Positions 1 to 9,437 of a DNA stretch of 64,000 nt are shown here, piece by piece. The notes under the pieces are model-generated. The model saw only the letters and a list, made by a program, of their open reading frames with translations, had not been told where the DNA came from and searched no databases. Source of the stretch: an uncultured Muribaculaceae bacterium. Lineage in GTDB: Bacteria; Bacteroidota; Bacteroidia; Bacteroidales; Muribaculaceae. The stretch covers positions 47,456-111,455 of the forward strand of contig CALUMJ010000004.1 in assembly GCA_944321715.1 (NCBI GenBank), given 5' to 3'. The translations under genes and the position numbers were made by a program. The first letter of the stretch is position 1. Every line of letters begins with the position of its first letter.

Positions 1-822
1 GAGGATTTTTTTGATTACAGGTGCGTAGGTGCGGGTGGGCGACAAAACGAGCTTTCCGGCATCCAATGGAACGCCCGGCACGGTGTCGGTGAGTCCTATC
101 GTGCCTGAGTAAACAAGGTCGGCGGGTACGTTATGGTCGTATGTTTCGGGATATTTCTCGGCTACTGCCTTTGCAAACACGTCGTGCCTTGCCGAAGTCA
201 GCCCGTTGCTTCCCATGCCCCCGTTGTATTGCTTTTCGTAGGTGGCTTGCCCCGACGATGCCAGCCCAACAATCACGTCGCCGGCGGCGATGTTGGCATT
301 GTCAATCACATCGCTGCGCCGCATGCGGCATGTGACTGTGCTATCGACGATGATTGTGCGCACGAGGTCGCCCACGTCGGCAGTTTCGCCCCCTGTCGAA
401 ATAATATTAACGCCCAATTGTCGCAATTCTTGCAGCAGCTCCTCAGTGCCGTTGATTATTGCCGCAATCACTTCGCCGGGAATGAGCATCTTGTTGCGGC
501 CGATTGTCGATGAGAGCAGTATGTTGTCGGTAGCTCCCACGCACAGCAGGTCGTCGATGTTCATAATCAAGGCATCTTGCGCAATACCTTTCCACACACT
601 CAAGTCGCCTGTTTCACGCCAGTAGGCGTATGCGAGTGACGATTTGGTGCCGGCACCGTCGGCGTGCATGATGTTGCAGTATTCAGGGTCGCCTCCAAGC
701 AGGTCGGGAATTATTTTGCAGAAAGCCTTTGGGTACAAGCCTTTGTCAACATTCTTGATGGCATTGTGTACATCTTCTTTCGATGCCGACACTCCGCGCA
801 GGTCATAACGTTGGTCAGTCAT
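1..822 (-). CDS. purM: Phosphoribosylformylglycinamidine cyclo-ligase (AIR synthase), 3' part outside the window
   Basis: Reading leftward from the ATG at 822-820 gives an open frame of 274 codons that runs off the left edge. The N-terminus MTDQRYDLRGVSASKEDVHN, the stretch HADGAGTKSSLAY, NIDDLLCVGA and STGGETADVGDL are the hallmarks of the PurM/AIR-synthase fold as found in Bacteroidota. The enzyme closes the imidazole ring of FGAM with ATP in the fifth step of purine synthesis, in the cytoplasm. DGAGTK and NIDDLL belong to the ATP and metal site. The Bacteroidota form is usually near 390 residues, so about a third is missing here. It starts 14 bp after the stop of cdsA and is probably cotranscribed with it. 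Recognition is firm; only the C-terminus is unseen. Confidence 0.9.
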   Translation of the reverse strand, partial: MTDQRYDLRGVSASKEDVHNAIKNVDKGLYPKAFCKIIPDLLGGDPEYCNIMHADGAGTKSSLAYAYWRETGDLSVWKGIAQDALIMNIDDLLCVGATDNILLSSTIGRNKMLIPGEVIAAIINGTEELLQELRQLGVNIISTGGETADVGDLVRTIIVDSTVTCRMRRSDVIDNANIAAGDVIVGLASSGQATYEKQYNGGMGSNGLTSARHDVFAKAVAEKYPETYDHNVPADLVYSGTIGLTDTVPGVPLDAGKLVLSPTRTYAPVIKKIL

Positions 823-836
823 AGCGATGTGTATAT

Positions 837-1700
837 TTAGATTTTTATCATTATATCCAACATTAGGAGGAATGCCACGATAACTGGCGATACCAGCAGC
901 AAGCTGTCGATTCGGTCGAGTATTCCGCCGTGGCCAGGGATTAAGTGCCCCGAGTCTTTGACGTGGACTGTGCGCTTGAGCAGCGACTCGGCGAGGTCGC
1001 CCCATGTAGCGAAAACTGGCACAATGATGCCCAGCACAATGAATGCTTCGAGTGGTAAGAGCATGTGTGGGCCAAAGAGCTCTTCGCCGAAGTAGTATAG
1101 CAGAAATCCGGCAATTGCGCTGAATGCCAATCCACCCCAAAATCCTTCCCAAGATTTCTTGGGCGATATGCGTTCAAACAGGCGGTGGCGACCCAGCAGG
1201 CTGCCCACGCAGAATGCTCCTGTGTCGTTGAGCCAAATCATTATAAAGATGGCTAATAACAATTTGGAGCTGCAGAAGTATATCGTATTGAGCATTGCCA
1301 ACGGCAGTGCCACATATATTTGTGCCAAACACGAGTGTGCAAACGATTGCAGGGCGTTGTCGGCCTTGATGTATATTTGTAAAATGATGCGGGCCACTAT
1401 GTAGGTGATGCACAAGGCGGTAAATAGCTCATATAGACTAACGGCATGAGGGCTGGGGTATTTTTGTCCGTGGAGGAAAAATGCCGAGAATAGCATCACG
1501 CCCCCAAAGCAGTCGAGAATGATTACCAGAAGCTTGTGGCGGCTATTATTGTCAACCAAGTGGTGCAATTCGATAATTCCCAGCACAGTGAAAATGGCGA
1601 AAAGCCCATAAAACAAGTAAGGTGATTGTAGCAGCAATGCAGCGACAATCAAAGCGACGTAAATGCTGCCCGATGCAGCCCTGACCAATATTTTTTTCAC
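837..1700 (-). CDS. cdsA: Phosphatidate cytidylyltransferase (CDP-diacylglycerol synthase)
   Basis: A 287-residue, very hydrophobic protein with about eight membrane segments, the usual CdsA size. The C-terminal signature KDSGHLIPGHGGILDRIDS (about residues 245-265) and the upstream SPKKSWEGFWGG are diagnostic for the family. It makes CDP-diacylglycerol from phosphatidic acid and CTP in the inner membrane, the branch point to phosphatidylethanolamine and phosphatidylglycerol. The start MKKILVRAASG is the only one before the first membrane helix. It lies about 25 nt downstream of the predicted transcription start, with purM following after 14 bp. Confidence 0.95.
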   Translation of the reverse strand: MKKILVRAASGSIYVALIVAALLLQSPYLFYGLFAIFTVLGIIELHHLVDNNSRHKLLVIILDCFGGVMLFSAFFLHGQKYPSPHAVSLYELFTALCITYIVARIILQIYIKADNALQSFAHSCLAQIYVALPLAMLNTIYFCSSKLLLAIFIMIWLNDTGAFCVGSLLGRHRLFERISPKKSWEGFWGGLAFSAIAGFLLYYFGEELFGPHMLLPLEAFIVLGIIVPVFATWGDLAESLLKRTVHVKDSGHLIPGHGGILDRIDSLLLVSPVIVAFLLMLDIMIKI

Positions 1701-1732
1701 TGTAATGGTATTTTGAAAATTTATTACGAAGA

Positions 1733-1763
1733 CAAAGTTAATTAATATTCCAAAATGTTCAAA
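1733..1763 (-). promoter_or_regulatory. Promoter of cdsA-purM
   Basis: Read on the minus strand there is a -33 box TTTG (1763-1760), a 19-nt spacer and a -7 box TAACTTTG (1740-1733). This matches the Bacteroidota housekeeping consensus TTTG-N19-21-TAnnTTTG. The predicted start near 1726 leaves a leader of about 25 nt before the cdsA ATG. Confidence 0.7.
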
Positions 1764-1923
1764 ATCCCATCTCGGTAAATGGCAATGATGAGCTTAAAAT
1801 TGCGGAAATGTGATGTGTGTGACAATTTTTTATAGACAAAAGGGGGTGTATTTGAAAAGTTATTATTAATTTCGGCAATGCGAAATGTTACATGATTGTC
1901 ATACGATTTAAGGATAGTTGTGG

Positions 1924-1931
1924 TAATTTTG
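1924..1931 (+). promoter_or_regulatory. Probable -7 box of the response regulator operon
   Basis: TAATTTTG fits TAnnTTTG and sits 22 nt before the ATG at 1954. I see no good TTTG -33 box at the right distance, so the promoter may be weak or need an activator. Confidence 0.45.
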
Positions 1932-1953
1932 CAAATCATAAACGTATTTAAGT

Positions 1954-2643
1954 ATGGCTACGAAAAGCAGAATCTTAGTCGTGGATGACGAAGATACTAT
2001 TTGTGAAGTGTTGAAGCTCAACCTTGAGATAGCCGGCTATGATGTCGATACCGCCAATTCGGCCGAGGCAGCCATGAAGATGCCTCTTGCCGATTATGAC
2101 TTGTATATCATAGACGTGATGATGGGTGAGATGAACGGTTTCGACTTTGCATCGAAAATCCGTATGACCGAAGCACTGAAAGATATTCCGATTATAATAT
2201 GCACGGCAAAGGATAGCGAGGAAGATTTGCTCGACGGTTTCAGCCGTGGAATAGACGACTATGTGAAAAAGCCATTTTCGGTGCGTGAGCTTGTGGTACG
2301 CATCAAGAGTGTGCTGCGCCGCACCAAAGGTGCTGAAAGCGAGGAAGGTGCATCGTCGCTAACATACAACACGCTGGTGCTTGATGCCGAGAAGAAGTTA
2401 TGCTCCATCGACGGTGAAGAGATTTCACTCACCAAGAAGGAATTTGAAATATTGCGGTTGTTCTTGCAAAACCGGGGGCGTATATTCTCGCGCGAAGAGA
2501 TATTGGGCAAAGTGTGGGAAGATGACGTGCTGGTAATTGACCGTACCATTGACGTGAATATCAATAGGTTGAGAAAGAAATTAAAACAATATGGTAACAA
2601 CATTATAACTAAACTGGGGTATGGATACGGTTTCAAAGAGTAA
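1954..2643 (+). CDS. OmpR/PhoB-family response regulator
   Basis: 229 residues. The N-terminal receiver domain (1-120) has the acidic pair D11/D12, the phospho-acceptor D54 (in YIIDVMMG), T84 and the conserved K106 (in VKKPFS). The C-terminal winged-helix DNA-binding domain (about 130-228) carries the typical EISLTKKEFEILRLF and NINRLRKKL segments. It is expected to be phosphorylated by the histidine kinase that follows and to regulate transcription. Its 3' end overlaps the kinase start by 23 bp, so the two are co-translated. The signal and regulon cannot be read from sequence. The phosphate transporter directly downstream makes phosphate a natural guess, but a Pho function is inference only. 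Confidence 0.93.
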   Translation: MATKSRILVVDDEDTICEVLKLNLEIAGYDVDTANSAEAAMKMPLADYDLYIIDVMMGEMNGFDFASKIRMTEALKDIPIIICTAKDSEEDLLDGFSRGIDDYVKKPFSVRELVVRIKSVLRRTKGAESEEGASSLTYNTLVLDAEKKLCSIDGEEISLTKKEFEILRLFLQNRGRIFSREEILGKVWEDDVLVIDRTIDVNINRLRKKLKQYGNNIITKLGYGYGFKE

Positions 2644-4066
2644 GTTTAATTATCAGACAAGACTGTTTTTCCTTATCATCGTGTTTACGTGGATTTTGAC
2701 GTTTGCATTTTTCACGTTGCAATATACGCGTGAAAAGGAGTATAAAGTGAAAACGCTCAACAACGAGCTGCAAATGCTCAACATGAAGGTGTTGCACAGC
2801 ATCGAGAACCACGACAGCATCGACAGGTTGCATATTGAGAGTCTGCTGGCCGATGACTCGGTGCGGGTGACTGTCATGGACATGGCTGGCAATGTGCTTT
2901 ATGACAATTCGCACAGCGGAGAGTTGGAAAACCATATCGACCGCGTGGAAATGGAGAATGCAATAGCCCATGGCGAAGGTTACACCATACGCCGCCGCTC
3001 CGATACCGACCGTAACGAATACTTCTATTCGGCCACGAGGGGTGACTCGGTAGTGGTGCGTACAGCCCTGCCTTACAGCAAGGCGTTGACCGACTATTTC
3101 AGAGTGGATTCGGTGTATATGTGGATAATAGTGCTGGTGGCACTGATAGTGAGCGTGGTGGCTTATTTTGCAACCCGCCGCTTAGGACAAAGCATACAGA
3201 ACTTGAGCGATTTTGCCACGCAGGCCGAACAGGGCAACATACTTACCTACGACACTTCGAGCTTCCCTCAGGACGAATTGGGTGAAATATCGAGGCAAAT
3301 CATAAGCCTTTACAAGAAGTTGAAGCAGACCATACAGGAACGTGACGACAATATGCGTAACGCCATATTCGAGGAGCAGGAGAAGGTGCGCATCAAGCAG
3401 CAGCTTACCAGCAATATAAACCATGAGATTAAAACTCCGGTTCATGCCATACAGGCTTGTTTGGAAACTGTGGTGAACAATCGTGACAGTTTCGACAAGG
3501 ATACTATATTGGGGCTTATAGACAAGGCCTACCAGAATGTGCAGCGGTTGTGCTCGTTGTTGCACGACATATCGGTAATCACGCGCATTACCGAAGCTGG
3601 CGACCAAATCAAGAAGTCGGCAGTGAATATCAATGAGGTGCTTGCATCGGTAGTCGATGATGTCGAGCAGTTCCCTCCCGAAAAGCGAATGAGGGTGAAC
3701 GTGAATGTTCCCGATGGAATGGTTGTGCAAGGTAACGACACGCTTATCGAGGCAATTTTCCACAATTTGCTCATTAATGCCCTGTCGTACTCTGGCGGCC
3801 GCGACATATTTATCGATATGGTTGAGGAAACCCCCGAATATTATAAGTTCCGTTTTGCCGACAACGGTGTGGGCGTAGCTCCCGAACATCTCAACCACCT
3901 GTTTGAGCGTTTCTACCGTGTGGACGAGGGCCGTTCACGGAAACTCGGGGGTACGGGATTGGGATTGGCAATTGTGAAGAATGCCATACTTTTCCATCGC
4001 GGCACTGTGACGGTGCGAAACCGTCAGGCCGGTGGACTTGAGTTTACATTTACTATCCACAAATGA
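2621..4066 (+). CDS. Membrane sensor histidine kinase
   Basis: 481 residues. Membrane segments lie at about 15-35 (LFFLIIVFTWILTFAFF) and 165-187 (MWIIVLVALIVSVVAYFA), with a periplasmic sensor region of about 130 residues between them. A HAMP-like linker follows, then the dimerisation/phospho-acceptor helix with H268 in NINHEIKTPVHA. The ATPase domain shows the N box near NLLINALSYSGG, the G1 box ADNGVGVAP and the G2 box GGTGLGLAIVKN. It is the partner of the response regulator it overlaps. The start inside the upstream gene is the only one that keeps the first membrane helix with its positive N-terminal flank. The sensor region resembles no ligand-binding fold I can name. Confidence 0.93.
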   Translation: MDTVSKSKFNYQTRLFFLIIVFTWILTFAFFTLQYTREKEYKVKTLNNELQMLNMKVLHSIENHDSIDRLHIESLLADDSVRVTVMDMAGNVLYDNSHSGELENHIDRVEMENAIAHGEGYTIRRRSDTDRNEYFYSATRGDSVVVRTALPYSKALTDYFRVDSVYMWIIVLVALIVSVVAYFATRRLGQSIQNLSDFATQAEQGNILTYDTSSFPQDELGEISRQIISLYKKLKQTIQERDDNMRNAIFEEQEKVRIKQQLTSNINHEIKTPVHAIQACLETVVNNRDSFDKDTILGLIDKAYQNVQRLCSLLHDISVITRITEAGDQIKKSAVNINEVLASVVDDVEQFPPEKRMRVNVNVPDGMVVQGNDTLIEAIFHNLLINALSYSGGRDIFIDMVEETPEYYKFRFADNGVGVAPEHLNHLFERFYRVDEGRSRKLGGTGLGLAIVKNAILFHRGTVTVRNRQAGGLEFTFTIHK

Positions 4067-4101
4067 AAAATAAATAGAAGTAAAACACATAACTTTATAT
4101 T

Positions 4102-6345
4102 ATGAGTCCTATTTTCACAGTAATCATTATTGTACTGGCGTTGCTTGCTATCTTGGACCTGATAGTGGGCGTATCCAACGATGCAGTGAATTTCCTGAAT
4201 TCGGCGTTGGGTGCAAAAATTGCTCCGATGAAGGTCATCTTGACGGTGGCTTCGGTGGGCATATTGATTGGTGTCGTGACGTCAAACGGCATGATGGAAG
4301 TGGCCCGCAGCGGTGTGATGCACCCGGGCATGTTTACTTTCCGCGAAATTATGTTCCTGTTTGTGGGTGTGATGCTCACCGATGTGATTTTGTTGAACAC
4401 ATTTAATTCGCTTGGCTTGCCCACTTCGACCACCGTGTCGCTGATTTCGGAGTTGCTCGGTAGTGCTGTTGCGGTGGCATCATTCAAGATTTATGCCGAC
4501 CCAAGCCTGAGCATATCCGACTTAGGGTCGTTTATCAATAGCGGCAAGGCGTTGGTAATCATATCGGGCATATTGTTGTCGGTGGTGATAGCATTCACTG
4601 TCGGTGCGATATTGATGTACTTTAGCCGCATCCTTTTCACATTCCGTTATGCCAAAGGTTTGAAACGGTTTGGTGCAGTGTGGTGCGGAATTTCGATAGT
4701 AGGCATTTTGTATTTTGCTATTTTCCAAGGCATGAAGAGTTCGGGGCTTTTCTCGGCCGAAGTGCTTGGGTATATCAACGACCACATCTATGTGGTACTT
4801 TTCGTAACATGGGTGGTTTCGTCGTTGATAATGTGGATTTTGCAACTGTGCAAGGTGAATATAATGAAAATCACCATCCTTGCAGGAACAATGGCACTCG
4901 CACTTGCGTTTGCAGGTAACGACCTTGTCAATTTCATAGGTGTTCCGCTTGCCGGACTCGATTCATACATGATTGCCCTTAACAATGGAGCTAATGAAAA
5001 TATGCTGATGGGCGAACTTGCCAAGCCTGCGCAAGCCAACATTTGGTTCCTCGTCGTTTCGGGCATAGTGATGATATTGACGCTGTTTTTCTCGCGCTCG
5101 GCGATGCGTGTGGCCGAAACACAACTTAACCTGTCGTCGCAGCACGACGAGGAGGAGCGTTTCGGTTCATCCCCGGCATCACGTTCGTTGGTACGTACAG
5201 CGCTTGCACTTAATACATTCTATAAGCGCATTATGCCCGAGGCATTGCTCGAACGCATCAACAAGCGTTTCGTGCCGTTGACCGAGGAGGAGCGTGGGTC
5301 GGCAGCATACGACCACATCAGGGCCGTTGTAAACCTCACGGCGGCTGCTATCCTTATATGTATCGGCACATCGTTCCAGTTGCCGCTTTCCACCACCTAC
5401 GTGGTGTTTATGGTAGCAATGGGTTCGTCGCTTGCCGACCGTGCATGGGGCCGCGATAGTGCCGTTTACCGCATCACTGGTGTGATGGTGGTGATTTCGG
5501 GTTGGTTCCTGACTGCGGTTGTGGGATTCACGGCTTCGTTCATTATCGGCATTCTGTTGATGTGGGGTGGCTGGATTTCATTTGTCATCATACTCATAAT
5601 ATGCGGGTATGTGCTGTGCTATAATCTGATTTTCAAATCCAAGAAGAAAGAGGATGACGAGGTTGAACGCTTGCAGCTCAAAGAAGATGCCAATGCCGAG
5701 GACGTGCTTTACTCATGCACCGAAACTGTGGTCAGCACCATGGAAGATGTGTCGTCGATTTACAACCACATGCTTGTCGCTCTATATACCGAGAATCGCA
5801 AAGTGCTGAAAGAAACGGTTGCGCAGTCGGAAGCCTTGTATAACGAAGCCAATAAGCGCAAATACAATATGTCGGTCACGTTGAAACGACTCGAAGAGCA
5901 GAACATCGAAACGGGCTACTTCTATGTGCAAGTGGTGGACTACCTGAGCGAGGTGTCGAAGGCGTTGTTGCACTGCACGCGTCCGGCATACGAGCATATC
6001 AATAACAACCACCGCAGCTTATCGGAAAGCCAGATAATGGACTTGAAAACTATCAACGACGAGGTTGATAACATATTTGCAACTATCAACCAAATGTTGC
6101 GTAACAAGGATTTTACTGGCATTGACGAGGTGATGACTATGCGTGACGAATTGTTCTCGACTATTGCCGAGAGCATAAAGAACCAAATACGCCGATTGAA
6201 GAATCAGGAGATGAGCACGCGTGCCAGCGAGCTGTACCTTAACATCTTGAATGAAACCAAGAATATGGTGTTGCAATCGCGCAATCTGCTCAAATCGCAA
6301 GCATATTTCCTTAATAAGATACAGGTGTCGAGCACTCGTCCGTAA
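4102..6345 (+). CDS. Pit-family inorganic phosphate transporter with C-terminal PhoU-like domain
   Basis: 747 residues. The two inverted PiT repeats each show the GxND signature: VGVSNDAVNF near residue 25 and FAGNDLVNFIGVPLAG near residue 272. There are ten or more membrane helices. The last 200 residues (about 540-747) are helical and charged, of the PhoU-like/DUF47 type that often accompanies PiT proteins in Bacteroidota. The protein should import phosphate by cation symport. It starts 35 bp after the histidine kinase and is followed by a strong hairpin, so it may be the last gene of that operon. Length and fusion are normal for this phylum. Confidence 0.92.
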   Translation: MSPIFTVIIIVLALLAILDLIVGVSNDAVNFLNSALGAKIAPMKVILTVASVGILIGVVTSNGMMEVARSGVMHPGMFTFREIMFLFVGVMLTDVILLNTFNSLGLPTSTTVSLISELLGSAVAVASFKIYADPSLSISDLGSFINSGKALVIISGILLSVVIAFTVGAILMYFSRILFTFRYAKGLKRFGAVWCGISIVGILYFAIFQGMKSSGLFSAEVLGYINDHIYVVLFVTWVVSSLIMWILQLCKVNIMKITILAGTMALALAFAGNDLVNFIGVPLAGLDSYMIALNNGANENMLMGELAKPAQANIWFLVVSGIVMILTLFFSRSAMRVAETQLNLSSQHDEEERFGSSPASRSLVRTALALNTFYKRIMPEALLERINKRFVPLTEEERGSAAYDHIRAVVNLTAAAILICIGTSFQLPLSTTYVVFMVAMGSSLADRAWGRDSAVYRITGVMVVISGWFLTAVVGFTASFIIGILLMWGGWISFVIILIICGYVLCYNLIFKSKKKEDDEVERLQLKEDANAEDVLYSCTETVVSTMEDVSSIYNHMLVALYTENRKVLKETVAQSEALYNEANKRKYNMSVTLKRLEEQNIETGYFYVQVVDYLSEVSKALLHCTRPAYEHINNNHRSLSESQIMDLKTINDEVDNIFATINQMLRNKDFTGIDEVMTMRDELFSTIAESIKNQIRRLKNQEMSTRASELYLNILNETKNMVLQSRNLLKSQAYFLNKIQVSSTRP

Positions 6346-6368
6346 AGGAGGCACCTATTGTAGCAACA

Positions 6369-6410
6369 GACTGCGGCGTGGCTGGAGGGTATCCGAGCCA
6401 CGCCGCAGTC
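6369..6410 (+). terminator. Strong intergenic hairpin after the phosphate transporter
   Basis: A perfect 15-bp stem, GACTGCGGCGTGGCT (6369-6383) against its complement (6396-6410), with a 12-nt loop. It lacks a clear T-run on either side, so it may act as an RNA 3' end or processing barrier between the convergent transporter and fmt rather than as a textbook intrinsic terminator. Confidence 0.6.
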
Positions 6411-6441
6411 GTATATTGGGGAAGGGTACTGTGTTCTTATT

Positions 6442-6590
6442 TTGAGGGTGTGTCAAAATGCTTAGCCACCCAACTCGTAGGAACGCACGGCTCGTGCGTC
6501 AGTGTGCTGTATATGTTGTTAACTGTCTGCAAATAAGTAGAGTGTATGTCAGATTGCTAGGCGGGCGCACGAGCCGTCCCTACGAATTGG
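6442..6590. repeat. Interspersed repeat with internal inverted arms (family B)
   Basis: The block starts GAGGGTGTGTCAAAAT, followed by CGTAGGAACGCACGGCTCG at 6477-6495. An imperfect inverted copy of that arm, GCGCACGAGCCGTCCCTACG, lies at 6564-6583. A second copy of the left half lies at the right end of the window (63922-64000). No protein is encoded. It resembles a small non-autonomous, foldback-type element in the gap between two convergent genes. Confidence 0.7.
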
Positions 6591-6634
6591 AAATATCACA
6601 ATTCCCTGATAAATGTATATGATTGGGGTTGTTG

Positions 6635-7594
6635 TTACTTCAGGTGGAATCCGCGCAGGAAGTCGGCTGCCGGCATTCGCTTTTTGCCGGCAAGTTGCAG
6701 TTGTGTGATTTCGATGATGCCGTCGGTACAAGCTGCGTATAAATGTCCGTTTTCTGCCCACATTTCACCGGGTTTATGGTCTTGCAATGGCAGGTCGGTG
6801 ATTGCTGCCGCAAATATCTTTGCCGTGTGTATTGTATCGGCGGTATCGGCGATTTCGGTCCATGCGGCTGGGTAGGGCGAAAGTCCACGCACAAGGTTGC
6901 GCACTTGTCGCATGGGGCGGTTCCAGTCGATTTTGCATGTTTCCTTGAAAATCTTCGGAGCAGGGGTAGCCTCTGTACCGGCATTGCATAGCTCTTCCTG
7001 CGCAATGGGTTTTACGTTTCCGGCTATTATGGCATCGACAGTTTCGATTACCATGTCGGCACCTATCATCATCAGGCGGTCATGCACGTCGCCCACATTG
7101 TCGTCATCGGCAATGGCTATTTTACGTTGTTGTATAATGTCACCGGTGTCGATTTCATGTTTCAAGAAAAATGTGGTCACACCTGTTTCGGTTTCGCCGT
7201 TGATTACCGCCCAGTTGATTGGGGCTGCTCCGCGGTATTTAGGCAGCAGCGAGGCGTGCAGGTTGAAAGTGCCCAAAGGAGGCATGTTCCACACCACCTC
7301 GGGCAACATGCGGAATGCGATTACGATTTGCAAGTCGGCTTGCAGTGAGCGCAGTTCTTCGACAAACTGTGGATTCTTCAGCCGCTCGGGTTGTAATAGC
7401 CGCAGCCCGTGTTGCAAGGCATATTGTTTGACTGGCGATTGCAGCAACTTGTGGCCTCGTCCGGCCTCTTTGTCGGGCATAGTCACCACACCCACTATGT
7501 TGTATCCGCCCTCGACGAGGCGGCGCAGGCTTTCTACGGCAAAGTCGGGAGTGCCGAAAAATACTATTCTTAGTGTTTCTTTGTTGTATGTCAT
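6635..7594 (-). CDS. fmt: Methionyl-tRNA formyltransferase
   Basis: 319 residues, the normal length. It starts IVFFGTPDFAVESL after a short lead. HASLLPKYRGAAPINWAV carries the formyl-transfer site and EIDTGDI the catalytic Asp. The C-terminal OB-like domain (about 210-319) binds the tRNA. The enzyme formylates initiator Met-tRNA from 10-formyl-THF. It is the last gene of a leftward set tsaC, sugar transferase, ClC channel, fmt, starting 21 bp after the channel gene. Confidence 0.95.
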   Translation of the reverse strand: MTYNKETLRIVFFGTPDFAVESLRRLVEGGYNIVGVVTMPDKEAGRGHKLLQSPVKQYALQHGLRLLQPERLKNPQFVEELRSLQADLQIVIAFRMLPEVVWNMPPLGTFNLHASLLPKYRGAAPINWAVINGETETGVTTFFLKHEIDTGDIIQQRKIAIADDDNVGDVHDRLMMIGADMVIETVDAIIAGNVKPIAQEELCNAGTEATPAPKIFKETCKIDWNRPMRQVRNLVRGLSPYPAAWTEIADTADTIHTAKIFAAAITDLPLQDHKPGEMWAENGHLYAACTDGIIEITQLQLAGKKRMPAADFLRGFHLK

Positions 7595-7615
7595 CGTTAG
7601 TTATGTAGAAGTGTT

Positions 7616-9436
7616 TTAATCGTCGGTGTAATGTTTCAGCACACGGCGGTAGGAGTTGAAAATCTTGGATTTAGAAACAAATCCCACATATTTCCCGTTT
7701 TCGACCACAGGCAGGTTCCAAGCATTGGTGTCGTCGAATTTTTTCATCACGGCATCCATCGTCTCGCCCACTTCGATTTTGGCAGGAGCGGCTGTCATGA
7801 ATTTGCTGACGTAGATTTTGCGGTAAAGGTCGGGGCGGAACATGATGTTGCGAATGTCGTCGAGCAGTACGATTCCGAGCAGAGTGCCGTTGTTGTCGGT
7901 GACGGGGAACAGGTTGCGGTTGGAGTGGGAAATGACGTCAACCATCTCTTTGAGCGACATTTCGGGATGAACCGGCAAGAAGTCTTTTTCGATTACATTG
8001 TCGATTTTGAGCAGTGTCAACACGGTTTTGTCTTTCTCGTGGGTTAGCAATTCACCTCGTTGCGCCAGACGCATATTGTATATGCTCCAAGGCAGGAATA
8101 GGCGTATTGTACCATACGACACGAGCGAAACAATGAGCAGAGGCAGGAACAGCTGGTAGCCGCCAGTCATCTCGGCGGTGAGGAAGATAGCCATAAGCGG
8201 AGCGTGCATCACGGCCGACATCACTCCGGCCATTCCAAGCAGTGCGAAATTCTTGATTGACAACCCACCCTCGGCAAGGCCCAAGGTGTTGATTAATATG
8301 GCAAACAGGAAGCCTGCCATGCACCCGACATAGAGCGACGGGGCGAATGTTCCGCCGACACCGCCGCCTCCGTTTGTGGCACTGGTGGCAAATACTTTTG
8401 TCAGAATAATCAATGCGACGAATGTGATTACCATCCACACGTTATTGCGGTAATCATAGAAGACGCTGCCGTCGAAAATTTGCGCATAATTGCCGTTGAG
8501 CAACGAGTTGATTGGTCCGTAGCCTTCGCCGTAGAGCGGAGGAAACAGGAATATGAGCAAGCTGAGTATTGCTCCGCCTACCGCAAATTTCAACCACGGG
8601 TTGCCAAGGCGGCCAAACATGCGTTCCATCATGTTCATGGCTTTGGTGAAATAGAGCGACACGAAACCGCAGAACACACCTAATGCTATGGCATAGGGGA
8701 TGCGCATGGTGACGAATGTTTCGCTTTGCGAGAAGAAAAATTCGGAATCGTAGCCTGTGAAAGTATAGGCAATTGATGCTGCGGCCACCGACGAAATCAT
8801 GAGCGGCATCACCGACACTGCCGTGAGGTCGAGCATCAGCACTTCGATGGTGAACAACATCCCGGCTATGGGTGCTTTGAAGATTCCGGCTATGCCGGCA
8901 GCCGCTCCGCACCCCACGAGTATCATCAATACACGTGGCGACATGTGGAATGCGCTGCCGAGGTTCGACCCGATTGCCGCCCCAGTATAAACGATGGGGC
9001 CTTCGGCTCCAACCGACCCGCCAAAGCCGATTGTCACCGAGCTGCCAAACAGCGACGACCACATGTTGTGTGGCTTCAGCCGGCTTTTTTTCTGCGATAT
9101 GGCATATAGCACACGCGTCACGCCGTGTGAAATGTTGTCACGCACCACATATCTGACGAATATGCTTGTCAACAGAACGCCTAAAACCGGCCATAGCAGG
9201 TACAGGTAGTTACCCTCGTTGACGGCTACGCTCGATGTGAGTGCGCCCGAAATGACATGTATGAGATATTTCAGCAGTAGGGCAGCAAATCCCGAAACTA
9301 TGCCGACTATCAGGGCGAGTATCAGCACAAATGTGCGCTCCTTGATATGCTTCTCGCGCCACACCAATAGCCGCAAGTACCACGAGCCAGAGTTCTCGCC
9401 AAATGTTGGGAAAAGTTTTAGTGCTATATTTTTCAT
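7616..9436 (-). CDS. ClC-family chloride channel/transporter with C-terminal CBS pair
   Basis: 606 residues. The membrane domain (about 25-450) shows the ClC filter segments GSVGAEGPIVYTG, whose Glu is the gating glutamate of the family, and GGVGGTFAPSLYVG. The last 130 residues form two CBS domains, with MSLKEMVDVI / NLFPVTDNNGTLLGIV and AWNLPVVENGKYVGFVS as typical strands. It should move chloride or related anions, either as a channel or as an H+/Cl- exchanger; which one cannot be decided here. One nucleotide separates its start from the stop of the sugar transferase upstream. Confidence 0.93.
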   Translation of the reverse strand: MKNIALKLFPTFGENSGSWYLRLLVWREKHIKERTFVLILALIVGIVSGFAALLLKYLIHVISGALTSSVAVNEGNYLYLLWPVLGVLLTSIFVRYVVRDNISHGVTRVLYAISQKKSRLKPHNMWSSLFGSSVTIGFGGSVGAEGPIVYTGAAIGSNLGSAFHMSPRVLMILVGCGAAAGIAGIFKAPIAGMLFTIEVLMLDLTAVSVMPLMISSVAAASIAYTFTGYDSEFFFSQSETFVTMRIPYAIALGVFCGFVSLYFTKAMNMMERMFGRLGNPWLKFAVGGAILSLLIFLFPPLYGEGYGPINSLLNGNYAQIFDGSVFYDYRNNVWMVITFVALIILTKVFATSATNGGGGVGGTFAPSLYVGCMAGFLFAILINTLGLAEGGLSIKNFALLGMAGVMSAVMHAPLMAIFLTAEMTGGYQLFLPLLIVSLVSYGTIRLFLPWSIYNMRLAQRGELLTHEKDKTVLTLLKIDNVIEKDFLPVHPEMSLKEMVDVISHSNRNLFPVTDNNGTLLGIVLLDDIRNIMFRPDLYRKIYVSKFMTAAPAKIEVGETMDAVMKKFDDTNAWNLPVVENGKYVGFVSKSKIFNSYRRVLKHYTDD

Positions 9437-9437
9437 T